From JAHQVI01 sp963749875 (GTDB taxonomy: Bacteria > Pseudomonadota > Alphaproteobacteria > Rhizobiales > Rhodomicrobiaceae): DNA of 64,000 bases. Position 1 is the first letter of the stretch, and every line of letters begins with the position of its first letter. Location of the stretch: positions 186,001-250,000 of the forward strand of contig CAVVOX010000003.1 in assembly GCA_963749875.1 (NCBI GenBank). The letters are read 5' to 3'. Made by a program: the position numbers and the translations under genes. Under the pieces are notes generated by a model, which did not search any database, was not told the DNA's origin, and saw nothing but the letters and a program-made list of their open reading frames with translations. Positions 47,965-56,674 of this stretch are shown here, piece by piece.

Positions 47965-48048
47965 GCCAAGTGTCCCGATTCCGAAGCTCGCCCTTTCGTC
48001 TCGGCACGCTCTGTAGCGAACTTCGGAATCTCAAGGGACACTAGCCTA
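47965..48048. repeat. P2-B: hairpin B of the paired element, inverted
   Basis: GTGTCCCGATTCCGAAG pairs with CTTCGGAATC-TCAA-GGGACAC. The sequence matches the complement of P1-B at 21487-21572. The right end has TA; the left end has changed. It is 10 bp from hairpin A, the same gap as in P1. Confidence 0.8.
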
Positions 48049-48058
48049 TTGATATGGT

Positions 48059-48131
48059 TAGTGTGATTCAGATCCAGAAGTTCGTTCGGCGCCTGCTGCG
48101 AAGGATGACGAACTTCTGGATCATCACGCTA
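48059..48131. repeat. P2-A: hairpin A of the paired element, inverted
   Basis: GTGTGATTCAGATCCAGAAG pairs with CTTCTGGATCATCACGC, and TA borders both ends. It is the inverted match of P1-A. The pair occupies the bolA / J-domain gene spacer. Confidence 0.82.
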
Positions 48132-48197
48132 AGGCTACCGTTCAAATGTAACGTTGCTTTGGTATAACGGCGCGATGGTGACTTGGATAGACGAAGC

Positions 48198-48830
48198 ATG
48201 AAGTTGGATTCCAAATATTTCGACTGCATCCGAGTCAAGCCGGATCAGGATCGGCTCAAGAGCCAGCACGCTGCGGTCTGCAGCTGGCCCGGCTGCGACA
48301 AGCCCGGCATGCACCGTGCGCCGAAGGGGCGGGGCCGCGAGGGCGAGTATCATCTGTTCTGCCTCGACCATGTGCGCGATTACAACAAGTCGTACAATTA
48401 TTTCTCCGGCATGAGCGATGATGAGGTCGCCGCCTATCAGAAAGCCTCGATGACGGGCCACCGGCCGACCTGGTCCTCCGGCATCAATGCCTGGGCGGCG
48501 ACCGGCTTCAAATCCGCCGCCGAGGGGCATATGCGCGGCTTCAAGCGCGATTTTGAAACGATCGACCCGTTCGGCTTCTTCAAGGGAGCCGAGCGCCATT
48601 CGGCAGGCGGCCAGGCCGCGCCGCCGCGTCCCATTCGCAATGCCGAGCGAAAATGCTTTAGGGCCTTGGACTTACCCGAGGACAGCACGCAGGAGGAGAT
48701 CAAGGCGCGCTTCAAGGCGCTCGTGAAACTCCACCACCCGGACAGCAATGGCGGCGACCGGGGACATGAGGACCGGTTGCGCGAGGTCATCCAAGCCTAT
48801 AACTATCTTAAGCAGGCCGGCTTTTGCTGA
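48198..48830 (+). CDS. J-domain protein of the cobS-cobT cluster
   Basis: This 210-residue protein has a C-terminal J domain (CFRALDLPEDSTQEEIKARF, with the HPD motif in LVKLHHPDSNGG). The N-terminal half has a Cys/His-rich patch (CSWPGCDKPGMH and HLFCLDH) that may bind zinc. It is probably a co-chaperone for DnaK. The same type is found next to cobS in many Hyphomicrobiales, so a role in cobaltochelatase assembly is plausible but not shown. The start is ATG 48198. Confidence 0.88.
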   Translation: MKLDSKYFDCIRVKPDQDRLKSQHAAVCSWPGCDKPGMHRAPKGRGREGEYHLFCLDHVRDYNKSYNYFSGMSDDEVAAYQKASMTGHRPTWSSGINAWAATGFKSAAEGHMRGFKRDFETIDPFGFFKGAERHSAGGQAAPPRPIRNAERKCFRALDLPEDSTQEEIKARFKALVKLHHPDSNGGDRGHEDRLREVIQAYNYLKQAGFC

Positions 48831-48924
48831 GATTTTCCGAAAGATTTGGAGTCGCGGGGCGGCTCTGCCGATGGCAAGCCGCCTTACCCCGTGAGTTGAA
48901 ACAAGTTCCAGCTAGGACGTCCAT

Positions 48925-49914
48925 ATGGCTGTCGTAAGTTCAGAGGTGAATGATCTTCCCGACATGAAAGTTTCGGTCCGTCAGCTTTTCGGCTTTGACG
49001 GCGATCTGGAGGTGCCCGCCTTTTCACAAGCCAATGAGCATGTGCCCGATATCGATCCCGACTATCAGTTCAATCGCGAAACCACCCTGGCGATCCTGGC
49101 CGGCTTTGCACATAACCGGCGCGTCATGATCCAGGGTTATCACGGCACCGGTAAGTCGACCCATATCGAGCAGGTGGCTGCGCGTCTGAACTGGCCTTGC
49201 GTGCGCATCAATCTCGACAGCCATGTGTCCCGTATCGATCTGGTCGGCAAGGATGCTATCGTGCTGACGGACGGCCAGCAGGTGACCGAATTCCGGGAGG
49301 GCATCCTGCCCTGGGCGCTGCAATCCAATACCGCGCTCGTTTTCGACGAATATGACGCCGGCCGGCCCGATGTCATGTTCGTGATCCAGCGCGTGCTTGA
49401 GCAATCGGGGCGGCTGACGCTGCTCGATCAGAGCAAGGTGATCCGTCCGCATCCGGCCTTCCGGCTGTTCTCGACCACCAACACGATCGGACTTGGCGAC
49501 ACCTCCGGCCTCTATCATGGCACGCAGCAGATCAACCAGGGCCAGATGGACCGCTGGTCGATCGTGGTGACCCTCAACTACCTGCCGCATGACGATGAGG
49601 TCCGCATCGTGCTCGCCAAGGCGAAGAGCTACGACACCGATGAGGGACGCAAGCTCGTCGGCGCCATGGTGCGCCTCGCCGACCTGACGCGCAGCGCCTT
49701 CATCAATGGCGATCTGTCGACGGTGATGAGCCCGCGCACCGTGATCACCTGGGCGGAGAATGCGCAGATTTTCGGCGGCGATATCGGCTTTGCGTTCCGC
49801 TTAAGCTTTCTCAACAAATGCGACGAGCTGGAGCGCGCCATGGTTGCCGAGTTCTATCAGCGCTGCTTCGGCGAGGAGTTGCCGGAATCCTCCGTGAACA
49901 TTGCCTTGAGCTAA
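48925..49914 (+). CDS. cobS: Cobaltochelatase subunit CobS
   Basis: This 329-residue AAA+ ATPase has Walker A GYHGTGKST (71-79), Walker B ALVFDEYDAG and a sensor region FRLFSTTNTIGLGD. CobS and CobT form the ATP-driven part of aerobic cobaltochelatase, which inserts cobalt into hydrogenobyrinic acid diamide with CobN. The start is ATG 48925. A MaoC-like gene follows 11 bp later, then cobT. No cobN is in the window. Confidence 0.95.
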   Translation: MAVVSSEVNDLPDMKVSVRQLFGFDGDLEVPAFSQANEHVPDIDPDYQFNRETTLAILAGFAHNRRVMIQGYHGTGKSTHIEQVAARLNWPCVRINLDSHVSRIDLVGKDAIVLTDGQQVTEFREGILPWALQSNTALVFDEYDAGRPDVMFVIQRVLEQSGRLTLLDQSKVIRPHPAFRLFSTTNTIGLGDTSGLYHGTQQINQGQMDRWSIVVTLNYLPHDDEVRIVLAKAKSYDTDEGRKLVGAMVRLADLTRSAFINGDLSTVMSPRTVITWAENAQIFGGDIGFAFRLSFLNKCDELERAMVAEFYQRCFGEELPESSVNIALS

Positions 49915-49925
49915 GGTGGCCGGTC

Positions 49926-50333
49926 ATGGAGGTTGGCGAGACATTCTCCAAGCCCTATGTCTTTACCCTCGAAGGGATCAAACGCTTCGCCGAGGAAGCT
50001 GGCGATTTGAACCCCTTGCATACGGACGAGGCCGCCGCGGCGGCGTCCCGTTTCGGCGGGATCATCGCCAGCGGCGCGCATATGTCGGGCGTTCTGATGT
50101 CGCTTGCCGCTTCCCATCTTGCAGGGAGGAAGGAAAGCGTGGGGCTGGAGTTCACATTCCGCTTTCGGAAAGCGATTCCGGCGGGAACGGCGACGGTCCT
50201 GTCATGGAAGGTCAAGAGCAAAGAGCCGCATGAGAAGTTGAAGGGCGAAATCGTCACGATGGATGGCCAGATTGCCGATGAGGCAGGCACTCTCTACGTG
50301 ACGGGCCAGTCCAAGGGCATCGTCTGGCCATGA
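49926..50333 (+). CDS. MaoC-like hot-dog dehydratase
   Basis: This 135-residue protein has the hydratase-2 motif AGDLNPLHTDEAAAAASRFG, with the catalytic Asp and His, followed by the central helix GIIASGAHMSGVLMSLAASH. Members hydrate enoyl-CoA or act as thioesterase-like enzymes. The start is ATG 49926. It sits between cobS (11 bp) and cobT (80 bp), which suggests co-transcription. Its link to cobalamin is not obvious. Confidence 0.9.
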   Translation: MEVGETFSKPYVFTLEGIKRFAEEAGDLNPLHTDEAAAAASRFGGIIASGAHMSGVLMSLAASHLAGRKESVGLEFTFRFRKAIPAGTATVLSWKVKSKEPHEKLKGEIVTMDGQIADEAGTLYVTGQSKGIVWP

Positions 50334-50413
50334 GCCTTTCGCGGTTCGGTTCGACGTATGCTCGCCTGGGCAGGTGCTCATGGTGAGAATTTGAATGAGT
50401 AGCATCGGTTGAC

Positions 50414-52294
50414 ATGCCGGCACCGCCAAAACGCAAGAGTGATCCCGGCCTGCCGTTCAAGCAGGCGCTGACGCAGGCGACCCGAGCCCTTGCGGGCGAC
50501 GGCGAGCTGCAGGTCGTCTTTTCGAGCGATGCGCCGAACCTGAAAGGTCACACGGCGACGCTTCCGCAACCCTCGCGCGCTCCCACGAAAAAGGAAATCG
50601 CGGTCTTGCGCGGCCATGCGGATTCGATGGCGCTTACGATCGCCTGCCACGATGCCGGCGTGCATTCACGGCTGGCGCCTCGGGGAGGCCTTGCCCGGTC
50701 GGTGTTCGAAGCGGTCGAACGCATGCGGGTCGAAGCGGTCGGCGCGACGCGCATGAAGGGCGTTGCCGCCAATCTGACGGCCAAGACCGAGGCGAAGTTC
50801 GAGGGCCAGGCCGGGCTTCCGACCGAGCGCGAGGATGCGCCGCTCGATGAGTGCCTCGCTCTCATCGTCCGCGAACGGATGCTTGGCCAGAAGCCCCCGA
50901 AACGCGCCGCGCCGATGGTCGAGGCGTGGCGGTCCTGGATCGACGACCGCGCCAGCGGCCTGATCGACTCGCTCGGTGAGAATGTCGACGATCAGGAAGC
51001 GTTCGGCCGCCTGCTGCGCGACGTTCTCTCGGCGCTGGAGCTGATGGAGGAGGAGGCGCAGGGCAGCGAAGACGAGACGAGAGGCGAGGACGAGGAGAGC
51101 GATCAGGCCCAGGGCGAGTCGGAGGAGGCCGGACAGGAGCAGGAGACCAAGCCTGTCGATGCCGACGAGGATACCGAGGCTGACTCCGATGCGGGCGAGG
51201 ACGACGCCGAGCTTGCCGAGACCAGCGACCAGGCCGAGCTTGAAGGCGAGACCGATATCGACGACCGCACGCGGGCGCCGCCGCGCCGGCCGAATGTGTC
51301 GGTGCTCGATGACCCTGGCGCCTTCGGCTATCAGGTCTATACGCGCCAGTTCGACGAGACCGTCGCGGCCGAAAATCTCTGCGATCCGGACGAGCTGGAA
51401 AGGCTGCGCAGCTTCCTCGATAAACAGCTCACCCATCTTCATGTCGCGGTCTCCCGGCTCGCCAACCGGCTGCAAAGGCGGCTGATGGCCCAGCAGAGCC
51501 GGGCCTGGGATTTCGACCTGGAGGAAGGCATTCTAGACGCCGCCCGCCTGTCGCGCGTGGTCACGGACCCTCTGCATCCGCTGTCGTTCAAGGCCGAGCG
51601 CGACATGACCTTCCGCGACACGGTGGTCACGCTGGTGCTCGACAATTCCGGCTCGATGCGCGGCCGGCCGATTATGGTTGCCGCCTCCTGCGCCGACATT
51701 CTCGCCCGGACGCTGGAGCGCTGCGGCGTAAAGGTCGAAATTCTCGGCTTCACCACCCGGCAGTGGAAGGGCGGTCAGACCCGCGAGCGATGGCTGGCGG
51801 ACGGCAAGCCCGCGGCGCCGGGCCGGCTGAACGATCTGCGCCATATCATCTATAAGGCGGCCGATGTTCCCTGGCGCCGCGCGCGCCGTAATCTCGGCCT
51901 GATGATGCGCGAAGGGCTCCTGAAAGAGAATATTGACGGCGAGGCGCTGGCCTGGGCGCACAACCGCCTGATGGCAAGGCCGGAGCAGCGCCGCATCCTG
52001 ATGATGATCTCCGACGGCGCGCCGGTGGACGATTCCACCCTCTCGGTCAATTCCGGCGCTTATCTGGAACGCCATCTGCGCCAGGTCATCCACGAGATCG
52101 AGACACGCTCGCCGATCCAGCTTATCGCGATCGGGATCGGGCATGATGTGACGCGCTATTACAGCCGCGCCGTGACGATCACGGATGCGGAGGAGCTGGG
52201 CGGCGCCATGACCGAGAAGCTGGCCGAGCTGTTCGCGGAACAGACCGAGCCAGAGCGCGGACGGGGCGAGGCGCGGATGGGCGGCAGGCGCTGA
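50414..52294 (+). CDS. cobT: Cobaltochelatase subunit CobT
   Basis: This 626-residue protein has a helical N-terminal domain (FKQALTQATRALAGDGELQV), an acidic linker of Glu/Asp/Gln repeats (about residues 212-285) and a C-terminal von Willebrand A domain with MIDAS LVLDNSGSMRGRPIMV near residue 405. This is the CobT layout. It stacks on the CobS ring and contacts CobN. The start is ATG 50414. It ends the cluster, and the amidase gene converges on it. Confidence 0.95.
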   Translation: MPAPPKRKSDPGLPFKQALTQATRALAGDGELQVVFSSDAPNLKGHTATLPQPSRAPTKKEIAVLRGHADSMALTIACHDAGVHSRLAPRGGLARSVFEAVERMRVEAVGATRMKGVAANLTAKTEAKFEGQAGLPTEREDAPLDECLALIVRERMLGQKPPKRAAPMVEAWRSWIDDRASGLIDSLGENVDDQEAFGRLLRDVLSALELMEEEAQGSEDETRGEDEESDQAQGESEEAGQEQETKPVDADEDTEADSDAGEDDAELAETSDQAELEGETDIDDRTRAPPRRPNVSVLDDPGAFGYQVYTRQFDETVAAENLCDPDELERLRSFLDKQLTHLHVAVSRLANRLQRRLMAQQSRAWDFDLEEGILDAARLSRVVTDPLHPLSFKAERDMTFRDTVVTLVLDNSGSMRGRPIMVAASCADILARTLERCGVKVEILGFTTRQWKGGQTRERWLADGKPAAPGRLNDLRHIIYKAADVPWRRARRNLGLMMREGLLKENIDGEALAWAHNRLMARPEQRRILMMISDGAPVDDSTLSVNSGAYLERHLRQVIHEIETRSPIQLIAIGIGHDVTRYYSRAVTITDAEELGGAMTEKLAELFAEQTEPERGRGEARMGGRR

Positions 52295-52375
52295 GCCGTT
52301 TGCGGAGGGTTGACGCGGACGCTGCGGCCACTTGCCTTTCGGCAAAGCGTCATCCCGGCGACATGCCAATACCCC

Positions 52376-53125
52376 CTAATCGGGCAGCGCACGGATCAGC
52401 CGGTCGAGCGTATCGATTGTCGAGCGATCGGCGCGACCGCTGACCTGGGCCGGGCGAAAGTGCTGCTGAAAGGCCGTCACGACCGCTTCCGTTTGAGCGC
52501 AATAGCGGCCTGCGACCGGGATCTCATAGCCGTAAGCGGCAAGCTGGCTTTGCAGGCGCTCGACCTCATCGCCTTCGTCGCCAAGGCATAGTCCCGCATC
52601 GCCCTCGACTTGCGCCGGCTCGACCCAATGCCCGACGCCGGCCCGCGCGAGCCGTCCCCAGTCGAACTTTTCCCCCGGATCGTTCTTTCTGTGCGGCGCG
52701 ACATCGGAATGGCCAAGGACATATCTGGCCGCGATACCGTGCCGGGCGACGATATCGGCGGCGAGCGCTTCCACGGCCTGCATTTGCGCTTCGAGGAAAT
52801 CCCGATAGCCGAATTCACGGCCGGGATTGTGGATCTCGATGCCGATCGAGGCGGAGTTGATATCGCGTTCGCCCGCCCAGAACGCCTCGCCGGCATGCCA
52901 GGCGCGCATTTCCTCGCGCACCATTTGCGTGATGCGTCCGGCGTCATCGATCAGGTAATGGCAGGAGACGTCGGAATCCGCGGCGCAGAGCCACTCGATC
53001 GCCCGCTCGGCCGATTTCATGCCCGTATAATGCAGGAGCAGGATGGTCGGCCGCCGACCGCCTTTCCGATCTTCGAAATTCGCAGCCGGCCGCCAATCGG
53101 CATCGAGGCAGGTATCGAGCGCCAT
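52376..53125 (-). CDS. N-acetylmuramoyl-L-alanine amidase, AmpD/AmiD type
   Basis: This 249-residue zinc amidase has ligands H32 (LLLHYTGM), H139 (LGHSDVAPHRK) and D149 (KNDPGEKFDW). A C-terminal peptidoglycan-binding domain (GDEVERLQSQLAAYGYEIPV) follows, as in AmiD. It cleaves the amide between muramic acid and the peptide. No signal peptide was seen, so it may act on cytoplasmic muropeptides. The start is ATG 53125; ATG 53140 is also in frame. It lies 42 bp after djlA. Confidence 0.9.
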   Translation of the reverse strand: MALDTCLDADWRPAANFEDRKGGRRPTILLLHYTGMKSAERAIEWLCAADSDVSCHYLIDDAGRITQMVREEMRAWHAGEAFWAGERDINSASIGIEIHNPGREFGYRDFLEAQMQAVEALAADIVARHGIAARYVLGHSDVAPHRKNDPGEKFDWGRLARAGVGHWVEPAQVEGDAGLCLGDEGDEVERLQSQLAAYGYEIPVAGRYCAQTEAVVTAFQQHFRPAQVSGRADRSTIDTLDRLIRALPD

Positions 53126-53167
53126 GCATCCTCCGGCCATATTGTGAGGGTTGCGATTTCCCGGCGG

Positions 53168-53884
53168 CTAATTCAGCCTGCTCTTGCGGATTTCGTCATA
53201 GGCTTCGTTGATCGCGGCGATCTTCTTATTGGCGATGTCGATCATCTCCTGTGGCAGTCCGCGCGCGATCAGCTTATCGGGGTGGTTCTCGACCATCAGC
53301 TTGCGGTAATGGCGATGCAGGTCCTCCTCGGAAATATCCGGGGTGGCGCCGAGCACTTCATAAGGGCTTTGCCGTTCCGCGGAGCAATGACGGGCAAGAA
53401 TATATTGGAACTCGATGTCGCTGATGCCGAAATGGCGTGCGACCGTCGCCAGATAATCGCGTTCGCTCGGATGCAGCACCGTGTCGGCCTCGGCGATGTG
53501 AAAGAGCCCTTCCAGCACGTTCTTCAGCATGTCCGGGTCGTCCTTGAACAGCCGCGCAAGCTGCTTGGCGTAGGATTCGAAGCCCGCCGTGTCCTGCTTC
53601 GCCAGGTTGAAGACGCGCGCGACATTGTCGCGCTCGCTTTCGGGGACCCGGAAGACCTCCTTGAAGGCCTGCACTTCATCCTTGGTGACATGGCCGTCGG
53701 CCTTGGCCATTTTCGCGCCGAGGGCGATCACGCCGATGGTGAAGGCGAGCTGCTTGTCGACGCCTTTGGCATCGCGCTCGCGGTCAACGACCAAATGCCC
53801 GGCAAGGCCCCCCACCAAGGCGCCCAGCGGCCCTCCCACGGCCAGCCCGGCGGCGGCGCCGGCCAATTTTCCAAAGATCGACAT
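53168..53884 (-). CDS. djlA: DjlA-type co-chaperone (TerB + J domain)
   Basis: This 238-residue protein starts with a Gly/Ala-rich hydrophobic segment (GKLAGAAAGLAVGGPLGALV), then a TerB-like helical domain (KMAKADGHVTKDEVQAFKEV) and a C-terminal J domain with the HPD motif in MVENHPDKLIARGLP. This is the DjlA layout, a membrane-associated DnaK partner. The start is ATG 53884. It is probably co-transcribed with the amidase gene. Confidence 0.92.
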   Translation of the reverse strand: MSIFGKLAGAAAGLAVGGPLGALVGGLAGHLVVDRERDAKGVDKQLAFTIGVIALGAKMAKADGHVTKDEVQAFKEVFRVPESERDNVARVFNLAKQDTAGFESYAKQLARLFKDDPDMLKNVLEGLFHIAEADTVLHPSERDYLATVARHFGISDIEFQYILARHCSAERQSPYEVLGATPDISEEDLHRHYRKLMVENHPDKLIARGLPQEMIDIANKKIAAINEAYDEIRKSRLN

Positions 53885-54093
53885 GCTTGCATCCTAAGCC
53901 GGTTCGGCAAAATAACGGGTTACAATCAATGAAACGCGATGAATTGCCCTGCTAACGCCTCATGCCCACATTCTTGATCTTTCGCCGGACAATGCAACAA
54001 TTTCTCGGTTACATGTTTTTCATGCCGGAGCGGTGAGCGATCCGATGCGCTCATTGTTGAACGGCAATTGCGTGCAGAAAGGCCCGCCCGATC

Positions 54094-54561
54094 ATGACTG
54101 ACCGCAAGCCCCGGAATGGGTTCGGCGTGCGCTCCGACTATAAGCATTTTTCGGCGATCACGACGCGCTGGATGGACAATGATGCCTACGGCCACATCAA
54201 CAATGTCGTCTACTATTCCTTCTTCGACACGGTCGTGAACCGCTATCTGATCGAGGGCGGGTTTCTCGACATCGAGCGAAGCGGGGTCATCGGGCTGGTG
54301 GTGGAGACGGCCTGCCGCTATGCGAGGCCGATTGCCTTCCCTGAGAGCGTGACGGCGGCCTTACGCGTTGCGCATATCGGCAACAGCTCGGTGCGCTATG
54401 AGGTCGGGCTGTTTCGCGGCGAGGAGGATGGCGCGGCGGCGGAAGGACATTTCGTGCATGTCTATGTGGACCGCGAAAGCCGGCGTCCGGCGCCGCTTCC
54501 GGATGCGCTGCGCAGGATTCTGGAACCATTGTTTGTCGGCTCCGGGACGGCCGAGAACTGA
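54094..54561 (+). CDS. Hot-dog acyl-CoA thioesterase (4HBT type)
   Basis: This 155-residue protein has the 4HBT signature TRWMDNDAYGHINNVVYYSF, with the catalytic Asp in the DxDxxGHxNN-like motif. The rest, SGVIGLVVETACRYARPIAF, is the usual second half. It hydrolyses acyl-CoA of unknown chain type. The start is ATG 54094. Its stop overlaps the left copy of a 64-bp direct repeat. Confidence 0.9.
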   Translation: MTDRKPRNGFGVRSDYKHFSAITTRWMDNDAYGHINNVVYYSFFDTVVNRYLIEGGFLDIERSGVIGLVVETACRYARPIAFPESVTAALRVAHIGNSSVRYEVGLFRGEEDGAAAEGHFVHVYVDRESRRPAPLPDALRRILEPLFVGSGTAEN

Positions 54562-54621
54562 TCGCGCTCCAAGGCCGGTGCCGATTGGCTTCGCCCGCTT
54601 TTCACGGCTGTTGCGCCTCGT
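54558..54621 (+). repeat. DR-left: 64-bp direct repeat of the gst 3' end
   Basis: CTGATCGCGCTCCAAGGCCG through GCGCCTCGT matches 55999-56061 with five or six differences including one gap. It includes the last few codons and stop of a gst-like gene on the minus strand but no more, so it is a fragment. Together with the right copy it brackets the SGNH hydrolase gene. Confidence 0.8.
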
Positions 54622-54717
54622 TGAACTTCGAGCGCGTCACGGAAATTCCCCTTCCTCAACCCAGGTTGCAGAAGTAGAAAATTCCAATCCGATTGGGGCC
54701 GGTTTTGAGGTGGCAGA

Positions 54718-55917
54718 TCAATACCGCTCCAGCCTGCTTGCGAGCTCATCTGCGAACATTTTGTAGCCTCGAGGCGATAAGTGTCCTCCTTTTATTGCAT
54801 ATGCACGCTCGCCCAAGGTTCTCAACGACTGTGTAGCATCAAAAAATTGAAGCCCCTTACTCCTCGCATATTCTGAAAGCAACTTTGAATAAAGTCTGGC
54901 GTCAGGATCCGGGTTCCATTTATCACTTGGAGGAATAAAAGCAATAATAGGAGTGCAGTGATTGCGTTTGCAAACGTCGATCGTCGTATCAATAGCGAGT
55001 CTTGTACTGAAAGGCATACTAGCATTGGGGAAAAATCTTCGGATAAGTCCGACGAATTGCTCTCTCAGGAGCCTTAGTTCAAACCTTTTTCCCGATAAGT
55101 AGCGATTGGTTGGAGCGAAACGCTTCTTTAAAGCTGCTCCGTCCAGATCACGCATAACCTCGGAGATTACGATTTTTTCGGCGTCCTTGTAGAAGTTCAT
55201 CATCGATTCGCTTAATTCAAGCTTATCTTTTTTAGCTTCGAAATAGTTTGGAGAATTTACAAAATTCATCAGGTAATTAAACGAAAACATACTTCCAGAG
55301 TCGAAATCATTTGCATAAAATACCAAGACTACAACTTTGGCCTTTATCTTGGGCAAAAATGTCTTTGCAATTGCAGCATAGTTAACCGGATTATTGCCGA
55401 TTGTTCCTAAGTTCAAAACTCTAAACCTGCTTCTCAAATGGCCGGCAATTGTATCGGCATCTCCGACGCATGCTCCATGAACAAATGAGTCGCCGATCAA
55501 AATCACGTCAGCGCTGTTCTGCCATACGTCGTCCGGGTTCCGAAACCCGAAGCGGTCCGATGTGTAACGGACGAGGCCATATCCTTCGTTGCACAGGTAA
55601 AGATTGGAGTGGGGCTGCGGACCAAGCGGCGCTACGTTATATTTCAGTGCTAAAGATTTGAGCGTGGTGCTGGATTCAATGTTGCCTGGACTGATCACAG
55701 GCTTGAAACCTTCACTTAAGGCCGCTTTACGCTGTTGAATATCCTGTTGTTCTATGCGCTCGCTTAGGCTTTTTAGCCGTTCTAGCTCAGCGCCGGTGGG
55801 GCGCGTCATATAGGCGAGCGCAAATTCTCCGCAGAGTAAAGTTAGGTAAATTAAGAACGCCGTGAATAGGACGGCCATGAATGCAAAGCGGATACGCGAT
55901 AAATCAATCCGACGCAT
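54718..55917 (-). CDS. SGNH/GDSL-like hydrolase, membrane-anchored
   Basis: This 399-residue protein has an N-terminal membrane helix (FMAVLFTAFLIYLTLLCGEF) and an SGNH fold: block I VILIGDSFVHGACV (nucleophile Ser), an Asn region NLGTIGNNPVNY, and block V GGHLSPRGYKMFADEL with the catalytic His. Such enzymes can acetylate or deacetylate surface glycans. It is clearly AT-richer than all neighbours and lies between direct repeats, so it was probably acquired. The start is ATG 55917 with GAGAAAG upstream; ATG 55974 is possible. Confidence 0.82.
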   Translation of the reverse strand: MRRIDLSRIRFAFMAVLFTAFLIYLTLLCGEFALAYMTRPTGAELERLKSLSERIEQQDIQQRKAALSEGFKPVISPGNIESSTTLKSLALKYNVAPLGPQPHSNLYLCNEGYGLVRYTSDRFGFRNPDDVWQNSADVILIGDSFVHGACVGDADTIAGHLRSRFRVLNLGTIGNNPVNYAAIAKTFLPKIKAKVVVLVFYANDFDSGSMFSFNYLMNFVNSPNYFEAKKDKLELSESMMNFYKDAEKIVISEVMRDLDGAALKKRFAPTNRYLSGKRFELRLLREQFVGLIRRFFPNASMPFSTRLAIDTTIDVCKRNHCTPIIAFIPPSDKWNPDPDARLYSKLLSEYARSKGLQFFDATQSLRTLGERAYAIKGGHLSPRGYKMFADELASRLERY

Positions 55918-55998
55918 CTTTCTCAACTTTCTGAACTCAATAGCAGCATTCAGACATTGAGGCGCGACGAACAAACATTTCAGAAGCTTCCGTCAAAG

Positions 55999-56061
55999 CT
56001 GATCGCGCTCCAAGGCCGGCGCCGATGGCTTCGCCTGCTTTTCACGACTGCTGCGCCTCGT
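55999..56061 (+). repeat. DR-right: 63-bp direct repeat at the gst 3' end
   Basis: This copy includes the intact gst C-terminus (EAQQS and stop on the minus strand) and about 40 bp beyond. It matches 54558-54621 in the same orientation. Confidence 0.8.
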
Positions 56062-56674
56062 CCGCGATCTCCTGATTTCGTGCGTCGGCGCGTTGCAGGG
56101 CAGGGCGTGCGGCGAGCCGCGCCGCGTATGCCTCGAACTCCGGCTGCTTCGGAATGGCGCCGAACATCATGCCATAGCGCAGCGTTGAGCCGAGTACGAC
56201 ATCGGCGGCGCTGAACCGGTCACCGAGCAGGTAGTCGCCCTGTGATACGGCTCCGGAAATCACTTCCATCACCGTATCGAAATCGCCATAGCCGACCGCG
56301 CTGGCCGGGGCGGGCGGATATTGAAAGGCTTTGGCCGTCATGGCCGGTTCGATACAGCTCGGAGCGAAAAACAGCCAGCGCAGATATGTCCCGCGCTGCG
56401 GATCGCCGACCAGTGGCGACAGGCCCGCTTGCGGATATTCATCGGCGAGATAGCAGCAGATCGCCGCCGCCTCGGTCACGACCGTGCCGCCATGCTTGAT
56501 CGCCGGGACTTTGCCCATCGGATTAACGCCCAGATAGTCCGGCGATTTGTGCTCGCCCTTTTTGAGGTCAAGGACCTCCATCCTGTAGGGTACGCCGAGC
56601 TCTTCCAGCATCCACAGCACGATACCCGCGCGGCTCTGCGGTGCGAAGTAAAAAACCAGCTCCCGGTCCGCCAT
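56042..56674 (-). CDS. Glutathione S-transferase family protein
   Basis: This 210-residue protein has the N-terminal thioredoxin-like domain (FYFAPQSRAGIVLWMLEELG, then VNPMGKVPAIKHGG with the cis-Pro, and TEAAAICCYLADEY for glutathione binding) and an all-helical C-terminal domain with FSAADVVLGSTLRYG. The substrate is unknown. The start is ATG 56674 with GGAGGAG upstream. A terminator hairpin lies 18 bp before the start. Its 3' end is part of the direct repeat. Confidence 0.92.
   Translation of the reverse strand: MADRELVFYFAPQSRAGIVLWMLEELGVPYRMEVLDLKKGEHKSPDYLGVNPMGKVPAIKHGGTVVTEAAAICCYLADEYPQAGLSPLVGDPQRGTYLRWLFFAPSCIEPAMTAKAFQYPPAPASAVGYGDFDTVMEVISGAVSQGDYLLGDRFSAADVVLGSTLRYGMMFGAIPKQPEFEAYAARLAARPALQRADARNQEIADEAQQS

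Noticed and set aside
47965..48131. Hairpin pair as a CRISPR-like array
   Set aside because: Only two different hairpins, no regular repeats and spacers, no cas genes.
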